From Streptomyces omiyaensis (GTDB taxonomy: Bacteria > Actinomycetota > Actinomycetes > Streptomycetales > Streptomycetaceae), in NCBI RefSeq assembly GCF_014650895.1, contig NZ_BMVV01000012.1, forward strand, positions 124,001 to 188,000: 64,000 nucleotides of DNA, in the 5' to 3' direction. The notes beneath the pieces were generated by a model. It ran no database searches. It was not told the DNA's origin and worked only from the letters and a program-made list of their open reading frames with translations. The translations under genes were made by a program, and so were the position numbers. Position 1 is the first letter of the stretch; every line of letters begins with the position of its first letter. Of this stretch, positions 34,204-42,026 are shown piece by piece.

Positions 34204-34224
34204 CCGATCCGATACCAAGGGCCC

Positions 34225-34953
34225 ATGGCTGTGATCGTCGCGCTCGGCGCGTTCCTCATGACGCTCTTCGGCGGCTGGGTCGCGCAGCGCGTCACCGACC
34301 GCCGGCACCTCGTCCTCGGACTGGCCGGCGGCCTCATGCTCGGCGTCGTCGGACTCGACCTGCTGCCCGAGGCCCTGGAGGCCGCGGGGGAGGAGGTCTT
34401 CGGCGTCCCCCAGGCCCTGCTGCTCTTCGTCGGCGGCTTCCTCTTCGCCCACGTGGTGGAGCGGCTGCTCGCCACCCGCCGCGCCGCGCACGGCGCCGAG
34501 CCGGGGGAGCGGACCCCGCAGGTGGGGCTCGTGGCCGCCGGCGCCATGGTCCTGCACAGCCTCATGGACGGCATCGCGCTCGGCGCCGCCTTCCAGGTCG
34601 GCGGCGGCATGGGCGCCACCGTCGCGCTCGCCGTCGTCACCCACGACTTCGCCGACGGCTTCAACACGTACACGCTCACCAGCCTGTACGGGAACGAGCG
34701 CCGCAAGGCCCTCGCCATGCTCTTCGCCGACGCGCTCGCGCCGATCGCCGGCGCCGCCCTCGCCACGCTCCTCACTCTTCCGGAGGAACTCCTCGGCAGC
34801 TATCTCGGCTTCTTCGGCGGCGCCCTGCTCTACCTCGCCGCCGCCGAGATCCTCCCCGAGGCCCACCACGAACACCCCGCCCGCACCACCCTGCTCTGCA
34901 CGGCCGCGGGCGTCGGCTTCATCTGGCTCGTGGTGGGCGTCTCCGGCGGCTGA
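34225..34953 (+). CDS. ZIP-family metal transporter
   Basis: 242 residues with about 8 membrane helices. ZIP signature in helices IV-V: LHSLMDGIALGAAF and THDFADGFNTYTLT; HVVE and HHEH motifs elsewhere. Imports divalent metal; zinc is usual for ZIP, but the position inside a cobalamin operon, opposite in strand and 2 bp from the end of cobB, makes cobalt a reasonable guess. Start at ATG 34225 lies only 21 bp from the divergent CbiG-CobC start; AAGGG is a weak ribosome site and GATACC a possible -10 of a near-leaderless message. Confidence 0.85.
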   Translation: MAVIVALGAFLMTLFGGWVAQRVTDRRHLVLGLAGGLMLGVVGLDLLPEALEAAGEEVFGVPQALLLFVGGFLFAHVVERLLATRRAAHGAEPGERTPQVGLVAAGAMVLHSLMDGIALGAAFQVGGGMGATVALAVVTHDFADGFNTYTLTSLYGNERRKALAMLFADALAPIAGAALATLLTLPEELLGSYLGFFGGALLYLAAAEILPEAHHEHPARTTLLCTAAGVGFIWLVVGVSGG

Positions 34954-34955
34954 CC

Positions 34956-36296
34956 TCACGCGCAGTGCCCGACGAACCGCGCGGCCACCTCCGGCGACCC
35001 CGCCCAGTGGGTGTGCACGTAACTCGCGTGCACCCCGCCCCGCACGAAGCCCTCCACCCTCCGCTCCGGCTGCCGCAGCCCCCACGCGGCCACCGGCCCG
35101 GCACCCGGCTCGATCACCGTCCGGTGGAACTCGTGCCCGCGCAGCCGCGCCCCGGCCGGCGCCAGCACGCTGTCGTTCACGGCCACCGCGTCCCGGTACC
35201 CGAGCGTCAGCCGCTCCGACATCCGCGCGTCCGCGTCCAGCACCCCGCACATGGGCGTGCCGTCCAGCGACCGCGCCAGGTACAGCAGCCCCGCGCACTC
35301 CGCGGCGATCGGCGCCCCGCCCGCCGCCAGCTCCGCCACCGCCTTCCGCAGCGGCTCGTTGGCGGCGAGCTCCGCCGCGTACATCTCCGGGAAGCCGCCG
35401 CCTATGACGAGCCCGCCGGTCCCCTCGGGCAGCGCCTCGTCCCGCAGCGGGTCGAAGGCCACGACCTCGGCGCCCGCGGCGGTCAGCAGCTCGGCGTGCT
35501 CCGCGTACGAGAAGGTGAACGCGGCTCCCCCGGCCACCGCCACGACCGGCCGGCGCCCCGCCGGGGCCGTCGCGGCGGGCGGGCTCCACGGCTCGGCGGC
35601 CACGGGCGGCGCCGACCGCGCCAGCGCCAGCAGCGCGTCGAGGTCGCATCCCCGGCGCACCTGCTCCGCCTGGGCCGCCACCGCCTCCAGGGCCTGCGCC
35701 TGCCGCTCGGCGACCGGGATCAGCCCGAGGTGCCGCGAGGGCGTCGCGACGGCCGGCGCCCGCCGCAGCACCCCGAGGACGGGCACGCCCGACTCCCCGA
35801 GCGCCTCCCGCAGCAGGTGCTCGTGCCGGTCGGTCGCGACCTTGTTGAGGATCACGCCCCCGATCCGCACCTCCGGGTCCCAGGAGGCGAAGCCGTGCAC
35901 CAGCGCCGCCACCGACCGCGACTGCGAGGACGCGTCCACGACCAGCACCACGGGCGCCCTCAGCAGCTTCGCCACCTGCGCGGTGGACGCCAGCTCGCCC
36001 TGGTCGGCGGCCCCGTCGTACAGGCCCATCACGCCCTCGACCACGGCCAGGTCGCAGCCGCGCGACCCGTGCGCGAAGAGCGGCGCGACCATCCCCGTCC
36101 CGCACATGAAGGCGTCGAGGTTGCGGCCCGGGCGGCCGGTGGCGAGCGCGTGGTAGCCCGGGTCGATGTAGTCGGGGCCCACCTTGTGCGGGGAGACGGA
36201 CAGGCCACGGGAGGCGAACGCGGCCATCAGGCCGGTCGCCACCGTGGTCTTGCCCGCGCCCGACGAGGGGGCCGCGATGACGAGACGTGCTACCAC
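34956..36296 (-). CDS. cobB: Cobyrinate/hydrogenobyrinate a,c-diamide synthase
   Basis: 446 residues from GTG 36296, overlapping the end of cobO by 7 nt. N-terminal P-loop domain (LVIAAPSSGAGKTTVATGL; KVGPDYIDPGYH; VEGVMGLYDG) and C-terminal class I amidotransferase domain (GGFPEMYAAELA; catalytic Cys in AAECAGLLYL; GYRDA; VHASYVHTHW). ATP- and glutamine-dependent amidation of carboxylates a and c of the corrin. Last gene of the riboswitch-led operon. Confidence 0.95.
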   Translation of the reverse strand: MVARLVIAAPSSGAGKTTVATGLMAAFASRGLSVSPHKVGPDYIDPGYHALATGRPGRNLDAFMCGTGMVAPLFAHGSRGCDLAVVEGVMGLYDGAADQGELASTAQVAKLLRAPVVLVVDASSQSRSVAALVHGFASWDPEVRIGGVILNKVATDRHEHLLREALGESGVPVLGVLRRAPAVATPSRHLGLIPVAERQAQALEAVAAQAEQVRRGCDLDALLALARSAPPVAAEPWSPPAATAPAGRRPVVAVAGGAAFTFSYAEHAELLTAAGAEVVAFDPLRDEALPEGTGGLVIGGGFPEMYAAELAANEPLRKAVAELAAGGAPIAAECAGLLYLARSLDGTPMCGVLDADARMSERLTLGYRDAVAVNDSVLAPAGARLRGHEFHRTVIEPGAGPVAAWGLRQPERRVEGFVRGGVHASYVHTHWAGSPEVAARFVGHCA

Positions 36297-36898
36297 TCGA
36301 TGCCCCGCTGGCCCTTCTGACCGGCGTCCATCGGGTGCTTGACCTTGGACATGTCGGTGACGAGGTCGGCGAAGTCCACCAGCGCCTGCGGCGCGTTGCG
36401 GCCGGTGATCACGACGTGCTGACGGCCCGGACGGTTCCGCAGCACCTCGACGACCTCCTCGACGTCGATCCAGCCCCAGTGCAGCAGGTAAGCGAACTCG
36501 TCGAGGACGTAGAACGCGTACCTCTCCTCGGCCAGGTCCCGCTTGACCTGCTCCCAGCCCTCGCGCGCCTTGTCCTCGTGCGACTGCTCGCCCTCGGCGA
36601 CCTCGCGCTGGATCCAGGACCAGCCCTCGCCCATCTTGTTCCAGGTGACCGTGCCACCCTTGCCGGTCTCGCCGAGCGCCTTGAGGGCGTTCTCCTCGCC
36701 GACCTTCCACTTGGCGGACTTCACGAACTGGAACACCCCGATCGGCCACCCCTGGTTCCAGGCGCGCAGCGCCATCCCGAAGGCGGCCGTCGACTTCCCC
36801 TTGCCGACGCCCGTGTGCACCATCACCAGCGCCCGGTTGCGGCGCTGACGGGTCGTGAGGCCGTCGTCGGGCACGACGGTCGGCTGTCCCTGCGGCAT
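36290..36898 (-). CDS. cobO: Corrinoid adenosyltransferase, CobO/CobA/BtuR type
   Basis: 202 residues. P-loop VHTGVGKGKSTAAFGMALRA near residue 32, WSWIQREVAEGEQSHEDK, YVLDEFAYLL and VITGRNAPQALVDFADLVTDM are all CobA/CobO motifs. Adds the 5'-deoxyadenosyl group of ATP to Co(I)-corrinoid. Its ATG overlaps the TAA of the chelatase gene (TAATG), indicating coupled translation. Confidence 0.95.
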   Translation of the reverse strand: MPQGQPTVVPDDGLTTRQRRNRALVMVHTGVGKGKSTAAFGMALRAWNQGWPIGVFQFVKSAKWKVGEENALKALGETGKGGTVTWNKMGEGWSWIQREVAEGEQSHEDKAREGWEQVKRDLAEERYAFYVLDEFAYLLHWGWIDVEEVVEVLRNRPGRQHVVITGRNAPQALVDFADLVTDMSKVKHPMDAGQKGQRGIEW

Positions 36899-38952
36899 TA
36901 AGCGGCCCTCCTGGCAGAACGGTTGACTTGCGCTTCCCGGACGAGCCCGGCGATCGCGTCGGCCCGCAGCTCGTCCAGCGTGACGGCGGTGCCGCCCAGA
37001 TCACGGGCGAGGTTCCCGGCGAGACCGAGCCGCACCGGGCCCCCCTCGCAGTCCACGACGACGCTCGCGGTGCCGTCGGCGGCGTGCAGCCGCGCGGCCC
37101 GCGCGGCCAGACCCACCGGGTCGGGACCGCCGGTCGCCCGCCCGTCGGTCACGACCACGAGCAGCGGCCGGCGCGAGGGGTCCCGCAGCCGCTCCACCCG
37201 CAGCACGTCGTGCGCCCTCAGCAGCCCGGCGGAGAGCGGCGTACGGCCTCCGGTCGGCAGCTCCTCCAGGCGCGCGGCGGCCGCGTCCACGGAGGACGTC
37301 GGCGGCAGCGCCAGCTCGGCGTCCCGCCCCCGGAAGGTGACGAGCCCGACCTTGTCGCGCCGCTGGTAGGCGTCGAGCAGCAGCGACAGCACGGCGCCCT
37401 TCACCGCGCCCATCCGCTTCCGCGCCGCCATCGACCCGGAGGCGTCCACGACGAACAGCACCAGGTTCCCCTCGCGCCCCTCCCGCACCGCCTGCCGCAG
37501 GTCGTCCCGGCGCACCACGAGCCCCGCCCCCGACCGGCCCCGCGCCCGCTGGTGCGGAGCGGCGGCCCGGACGGTCGCGGCGAGGTGCAGCTTGGTCAGC
37601 GCGCCCCGGGGCCGGGTCGCCCCGGTGGTCCTGCCGTGCTCGGTCCGGGCCCGGGAGCGGCGTCCGGCGGCCCCGTCGCCCACCCCGGGCACGCTGAGCA
37701 CCTTCGTGCGGAAGGGCTCGGCGGCCTTCACGGCGGCCCGCTCACCGGCCGCGCCCCGCGGCGCGGGCGCCCGGTCCGGTGCCTGCTCCGGTACCCCGTC
37801 GCTCCCCGGTGCCCGCTCCGGTACGCCGTCGGTCCCGGGCGCGGGCCCCTCGCCGCCCTGCGGCGGCACCCCGCCCCCGCCGCCGGGACCGCCGTCCCCC
37901 GGCCCGTCGGGCCCCGGGTCCGGGTCGTCGTCCGGCTCCTCGCCCCCGAACCGCTCCAGGGTCTCGTCGAGCTTGTCCTCGTCCATCCCCGGCGCGTCGA
38001 ACGGATTGCGCCGGCGCCGGTGGGGGAGGGCCAGCAGCGCGGCCTGCCGCACGTCCTCGCCGGTGACCTCCTCCCGGCCCGCCCACGCGGCGAGCGCGGT
38101 CGCGGTCCGGGCCATCACGATGTCGGCGCGCATGCCGTCGACCTCGAACGCGGCGCAGGTGGCGGCGATCTGGAGCAGCACGGCGTCGCCGAGGGCCACC
38201 GAGGGCAGGAGCCGGCGCGCGGCGACGATCCGGGCGCGCAGCGCCGCCTCCTCGCCGGCCCAGCGGGCGGCGAAGCCGGCCGGGTCGTCCTCGAACGCCA
38301 GCCGCCGCCGCACCACCTCGACCCGCTCCTCGGGCACGCGGGAGGCGGCGACCTCCACGGTGAGCCCGAAGCGGTCGAGAAGCTGCGGCCGCAGCTCGCC
38401 CTCCTCGGGGTTCATCGTCCCGACGAGCAGGAACCGGGCGGCGTGGCGCACCGAGACGCCCTCGCGCTCCACGTGGGAGGCGCCCATGGCGGCGGCGTCG
38501 AGGAGGTGGTCGATGAGGTGGTCGCTCAGCAGGTTGACCTCGTCGACGTAGAGGATCCCCCGGTGCGCGGCGGCCAGCAGTCCCGGCTCGAAGGCCTTCA
38601 CGCCGTCGGCGAGCGCCTTCTCGATGTCGAGCGACCCGACGAGCCGGTCCTCCGAGGCCCCGACGGGCAGCTCGACCATCCGCGCGGGCCGGGCGTCGGC
38701 GCCGCCGTCCCCGTGCGGCCCGTCCGGGCACCCGGGGTCGGGCGAGGCGGGGTCGCAGCTGAACCGGCACCCGGCGACGACGGCCACCTCGGGCAGCAGC
38801 TCGGCGAGGGCGCGCACGGCGGTGGACTTGGCGGTGCCCTTCTCGCCCCGCACGAGCACGCCGCCCACGCTCGGGCTGACGGCGTTCAGCAGCAGCGCGA
38901 GCCGCAGGTCGTCCATGCCGACGACGGCGGTGAACGGGTAGCGGGTGCTCAT
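36898..38952 (-). CDS. Putative cobaltochelatase subunit, ChlI-ChlD fusion (AAA+ and VWA)
   Basis: 684 residues. AAA+ domain (about 5-330): Walker A GEKGTAKST, Walker B ILYVDEVNLL, sensor GTMNPEEGELRPQLLDRFG. An acidic Pro/Gly-rich linker (about 335-430), then a VWA domain (about 490-680) with MIDAS DASGSMAARKRM and TDGRATGG. Magnesium-chelatase-like motor that with CobN inserts cobalt into hydrogenobyrinate diamide. CobN itself is not in the window. ATG start has GAAGGAG upstream. Confidence 0.92.
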   Translation of the reverse strand: MSTRYPFTAVVGMDDLRLALLLNAVSPSVGGVLVRGEKGTAKSTAVRALAELLPEVAVVAGCRFSCDPASPDPGCPDGPHGDGGADARPARMVELPVGASEDRLVGSLDIEKALADGVKAFEPGLLAAAHRGILYVDEVNLLSDHLIDHLLDAAAMGASHVEREGVSVRHAARFLLVGTMNPEEGELRPQLLDRFGLTVEVAASRVPEERVEVVRRRLAFEDDPAGFAARWAGEEAALRARIVAARRLLPSVALGDAVLLQIAATCAAFEVDGMRADIVMARTATALAAWAGREEVTGEDVRQAALLALPHRRRRNPFDAPGMDEDKLDETLERFGGEEPDDDPDPGPDGPGDGGPGGGGGVPPQGGEGPAPGTDGVPERAPGSDGVPEQAPDRAPAPRGAAGERAAVKAAEPFRTKVLSVPGVGDGAAGRRSRARTEHGRTTGATRPRGALTKLHLAATVRAAAPHQRARGRSGAGLVVRRDDLRQAVREGREGNLVLFVVDASGSMAARKRMGAVKGAVLSLLLDAYQRRDKVGLVTFRGRDAELALPPTSSVDAAAARLEELPTGGRTPLSAGLLRAHDVLRVERLRDPSRRPLLVVVTDGRATGGPDPVGLAARAARLHAADGTASVVVDCEGGPVRLGLAGNLARDLGGTAVTLDELRADAIAGLVREAQVNRSARRAA

Positions 38953-39001
38953 CGGGCGGTCACTCCTTCGGTGCGTACGGATGCGGGGACCGGGCGGACG
39001 C

Positions 39002-40510
39002 TCACGGCGCCCCCGGCGGGACGAACGGCAGCCCCTTCGGGGCGCCCTCCTCGACGAGCCGCAGCAGCGCGTCCGTGTCGGCGTGCTCCTCGATCAGGTC
39101 GCCGAGCCGGTCGAGCTGCTCCTCGCGCAGGGTGCCGAAGGAGGTGTCGGGGGCGGGGACGAAGGCCCGGCCGGCGGCGGCCGCGACCTCGCGCAGGAAG
39201 GCGCGGCGGAAGCCGTCGCTCTCCAGGGAGCCGTGCCAGTGGGTGCCCCAGACGGCGCCTACCCGGCAGCCGTCGAGGAAGGGCTCCCCGCCGCGCACGT
39301 CCGCGACGCCGTGGTGGATCTCGTATCCCTCGACCCGCTCTCCGAGCGCCTCGCCGACCGGCCGCGCGAGGGTCTTCTCGCGGGCGAACCGGACCCGCAC
39401 GGGCAGCAGGCCGAGGCCGTCGACGGAGCCGGCCCTCGACTCCACCTCGTCCTCGATGTGCTCGCCCAGCGCCTGGAAGCCGCCGCAGATCCCCAGCACC
39501 GGGCGTCCCTCCGCGGCCCGCCGGGCGATCGCGCCGGCGAGGCCCCGCTCGCGCAGCCAGGCCAGGGCCCCGACCGTGCCGCGGGTGCCGGGCACGACGA
39601 CCAGGTCCGCGTCGGCCAGCTCCTCCGGCCGGTCGACGAACCGCACGATCACGCCCGGCTCGGCGGCCAGCGCGTCGACGTCGGTGAAGTTCGACATCAG
39701 GGGGACGGCGCAGACGGCGACCCGCAGCACGTCGGCGCCGAGCGGCGGCGCCACGACGGACTCGCGGACGGTGCCCCGCAGCGAGACCCGCAGGCCGTCC
39801 TCCTCGTCGATGCCGAGCCCGTGCGCGTACGGCAGGACGCCGAAGGTCCGGCGCCCGGTCAGCCCGTGCAGCATGTCGAGGCCGGGCTCCAGCAGCGTCA
39901 CGTCGCCCCGGAACTTGTTCACCAGGTACCCGGCGATCAGCTCCTGGTCCTCGGGGGCGAGCAGCGCCGTCGTGCCGAAGAACTGGGCGAAGACCCCGCC
40001 CCGGTCGATGTCGCCGACCACCACCACGGGGAGCCGCGCGGCCCGCGCGATGCCCATGTTGACGATGTCGGTGCGCCGCAGGTTGATCTCGGCGGGGCTG
40101 CCCGCGCCCTCGCAGATCACCGCGTCGTGGGTGGCCCGCAGCTCCTCCAGGCAGGCGAGGACGGGCTCGAAGAGGGCCTGCTGCCGACCGCCGTGGTAGC
40201 CCCTGGCGCTCATCTCGCCGACCGGCCTGCCCATGAGGACGACCTGGCTGGACCGGTCGCCGCCGGGCTTGAGCAGCACCGGGTTCATCAGCGCGGTCGG
40301 CTCGACGCGGGCGGCCTGCGCCTGCATGGCCTGGGCGCGGCCGATCTCGGCGCCCTCCCGCGTGACGAAGGAGTTGAGGGACATGTTCTGTCCCTTGAAC
40401 GGCGCCACCTTGACGCCCCGGCGGACCAGCCAGCGGCAGATGCCCGCCGTGACGACGCTCTTGCCCGCGTCCGAGGTCGTCCCGGCGACGAGCAGCCCCC
40501 CACCTCTCAC
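39002..40510 (-). CDS. cobQ: Cobyric acid synthase
   Basis: 502 residues from GTG 40510, whose GTG overlaps the TGA of cobD (GTGA). N-terminal synthetase domain (VAGTTSDAGKSVVTAGICRWL; APFKGQNMSLNSFVT; VICEGAGSPAEINLR; DIDRGGVFAQ) and C-terminal glutaminase-like domain (GICGGFQALGEHI with the catalytic Cys; HWHGSLESD). Amidates carboxylates b, d, e and g of adenosyl-cobyrinate diamide. Second gene of the operon. Confidence 0.96.
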   Translation of the reverse strand: MRGGGLLVAGTTSDAGKSVVTAGICRWLVRRGVKVAPFKGQNMSLNSFVTREGAEIGRAQAMQAQAARVEPTALMNPVLLKPGGDRSSQVVLMGRPVGEMSARGYHGGRQQALFEPVLACLEELRATHDAVICEGAGSPAEINLRRTDIVNMGIARAARLPVVVVGDIDRGGVFAQFFGTTALLAPEDQELIAGYLVNKFRGDVTLLEPGLDMLHGLTGRRTFGVLPYAHGLGIDEEDGLRVSLRGTVRESVVAPPLGADVLRVAVCAVPLMSNFTDVDALAAEPGVIVRFVDRPEELADADLVVVPGTRGTVGALAWLRERGLAGAIARRAAEGRPVLGICGGFQALGEHIEDEVESRAGSVDGLGLLPVRVRFAREKTLARPVGEALGERVEGYEIHHGVADVRGGEPFLDGCRVGAVWGTHWHGSLESDGFRRAFLREVAAAAGRAFVPAPDTSFGTLREEQLDRLGDLIEEHADTDALLRLVEEGAPKGLPFVPPGAP

Positions 40511-41481
40511 TTCGTCCTCCGCTTCACCGTGTCCGTCAGGATCCGGCCGCCCACGCAGACGGCCAGGGTCAGCCAGGTCACCCGGCGGGAGAGCCGGACG
40601 GCCCGGTCGATGTCGGCGACCTCGACGGGCCGCCCCTCGCCGTTGAGGACGGGCCGGTGCTCGACCCGCCCGCCGTACGAGAGCGTGCCCCCGAGCCGTA
40701 CTCCGAGCGCTCCCGCGAACGCGGCCTCGACCGGGCCGGCGTTGGGGCTCGGGTGCTTCCCCGCGTCGGAGCGCCAGGCCCGCACGGCCCCGCGCGGGTC
40801 CCGGCCCGCGAGGGCCGCGAGGGCGGCGGTGAGCCGTGCGCCGGGCCAGCCGGCCAGGTCGTCGAGGCGGGCGGAGGCCCAGCCGTAGCGGAGGTGGCGG
40901 GGGGACTTGTGGCCGACCATGGCGTCGAGCGTGTTGACCGCCCGGAAGCCGACCAGGCCGGGCACGCCCGCGACGGCGCCCCAGACGAGGGCGCCGACGA
41001 CGGCGTCGGAGGTGTTCTCGGCGACGGACTCGACGACCGCGCGGGCCATGGCGGGCCCGTCCAGGGACTCCGGGTCGCGCCCGACGAGGTGCGGCATCCG
41101 CTCCCGGGCGACCTCCAGGTCGCCGGCGGCGAGCGCCCCGCCGATGGCCCGGGCCTCCCGGCCCAGGGTGGTCCCGCCGACGACGGCCCACACGGCGGCG
41201 GCGGTCAGCGCGGCGGACGCGGTGCGGCTGCGGCGCACCGCGCGGGCGGCCAGCACCCCGGCGGCGGCGGCACCGCCCGCGCAGACGGCGGTGTGCAGGG
41301 CGCCCCGGCCGCGGTCGTCGCGCCACAGGCGCTCCTCGACGGCGGCGGCGGCCCGGCCGAAGGCGGCGACGGGGTGGCCGCGGCGCGGGTCGCCGAGGAC
41401 CAGGTCGACGGCGAGGCCGGCGGCCGCTCCGTACGCGAAGACTGCGGTGGCTCGGGAAGCCACGGGGATGCGGCCGGGCAT
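40507..41481 (-). CDS. cobD: Adenosylcobinamide-phosphate synthase
   Basis: 324 residues; integral membrane protein of the CobD/CbiB family (VESVAENTSDAVVGALVW, NTLDAMVGHKSPRHLRYGWAS, HPSPNAGPVEAAFAGALGV). Attaches the aminopropanol arm to cobyric acid. ATG 41481 has GAGGA 9 nt upstream. First gene after the cobalamin riboswitch, followed by four more cobalamin genes with overlaps or a 49-bp gap, so the operon is cobD-cobQ-chelatase-cobO-cobB. Confidence 0.95.
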   Translation of the reverse strand: MPGRIPVASRATAVFAYGAAAGLAVDLVLGDPRRGHPVAAFGRAAAAVEERLWRDDRGRGALHTAVCAGGAAAAGVLAARAVRRSRTASAALTAAAVWAVVGGTTLGREARAIGGALAAGDLEVARERMPHLVGRDPESLDGPAMARAVVESVAENTSDAVVGALVWGAVAGVPGLVGFRAVNTLDAMVGHKSPRHLRYGWASARLDDLAGWPGARLTAALAALAGRDPRGAVRAWRSDAGKHPSPNAGPVEAAFAGALGVRLGGTLSYGGRVEHRPVLNGEGRPVEVADIDRAVRLSRRVTWLTLAVCVGGRILTDTVKRRTK

Positions 41482-41519
41482 GGCGGCGTGTCCTCACTCA
41501 GGGTCCGCGCCCTGGGTCG

Positions 41520-41640
41520 ACGTGACCGGCGGCGAGAGTTCCTGACTCCCGGTCCCGGCTGTCCGCCGGGCCCGGTCACAGTGGCGGGACCGCGCCGGAA
41601 TCGCACCGGGCTTCCTCTCCATTGCCGCCGTATTGGCCCC
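41520..41640 (-). ncRNA. Cobalamin (B12) riboswitch
   Basis: On the minus strand: GAAGCCCGGTGCGATTCCGG then GCGGTCCCGCCACTGTGACC (complement of 41571-41614), CAGCCGGGACC (41551-41561) and the B12-box region AGTCAGGAACTCTCGCC (41531-41547), in the right order for an adenosylcobalamin aptamer. It ends about 40 nt before cobD; a small CAGGG/CCCTG hairpin and the ribosome site GAGGA follow, which suggests control of translation start. Outer boundaries are approximate. Confidence 0.92.
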
Positions 41641-41722
41641 GGCAGTCCACCACGCCCCGCGAAGGGCCGTCAACTCACCCTTGACCTGCGACGGGTCACT
41701 GTGCGGAGCGCCACAGACACGA

Positions 41723-41762
41723 GGGCCGGGCCCGCCCTCTCCACGAGGTGCGGGCCCGGCCC
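41723..41762 (-). terminator. Hairpin after the phosphate-transporter operon
   Basis: Perfect 13-bp arms (41723-41735, 41750-41762) around a 14-base loop that itself can form a CCTC/GAGG pair; immediately past the stop of the small membrane-protein gene. Confidence 0.75.
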
Positions 41763-41776
41763 CGGAGCGCCGTGGA

Positions 41777-41998
41777 TCAGACGACGATGAGGTAGATCCC
41801 GTAGGCGACGGCCGCCGCGCAGAGCGCGAAGCACGCGTAGGCGCCGGTGCGGGCGAGGGTCGCGGAGCCTCCGGAGGCCGCGGCCTCCTCCTGCTTGGTG
41901 AGGCCGACGATCCCGAGGGTGAAGAGGCCCACGAGGGCGACGGTCGCCACGAGGCTGACTCCGAAGACGGAGCCGAGAGCTGCCCAGTCGATCTTCAT
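41777..41998 (-). CDS. Small two-helix membrane protein of the pit operon
   Basis: 73 residues, ATG start. Two membrane helices (SVFGVSLVATVALVGLFTLGI and AYACFALCAAAVAYGIYLIV) joined by a short polar loop KQEEAAASGGS. Lies 28 bp downstream of the Pit transporter gene and is surely co-transcribed. Small partner genes next to pit genes are usual in Streptomyces; the role is unknown. Confidence 0.85.
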   Translation of the reverse strand: MKIDWAALGSVFGVSLVATVALVGLFTLGIVGLTKQEEAAASGGSATLARTGAYACFALCAAAVAYGIYLIVV

Positions 41999-42026
41999 GG
42001 CTTGGGTTCCCGTTTCCTTAGGGGGC

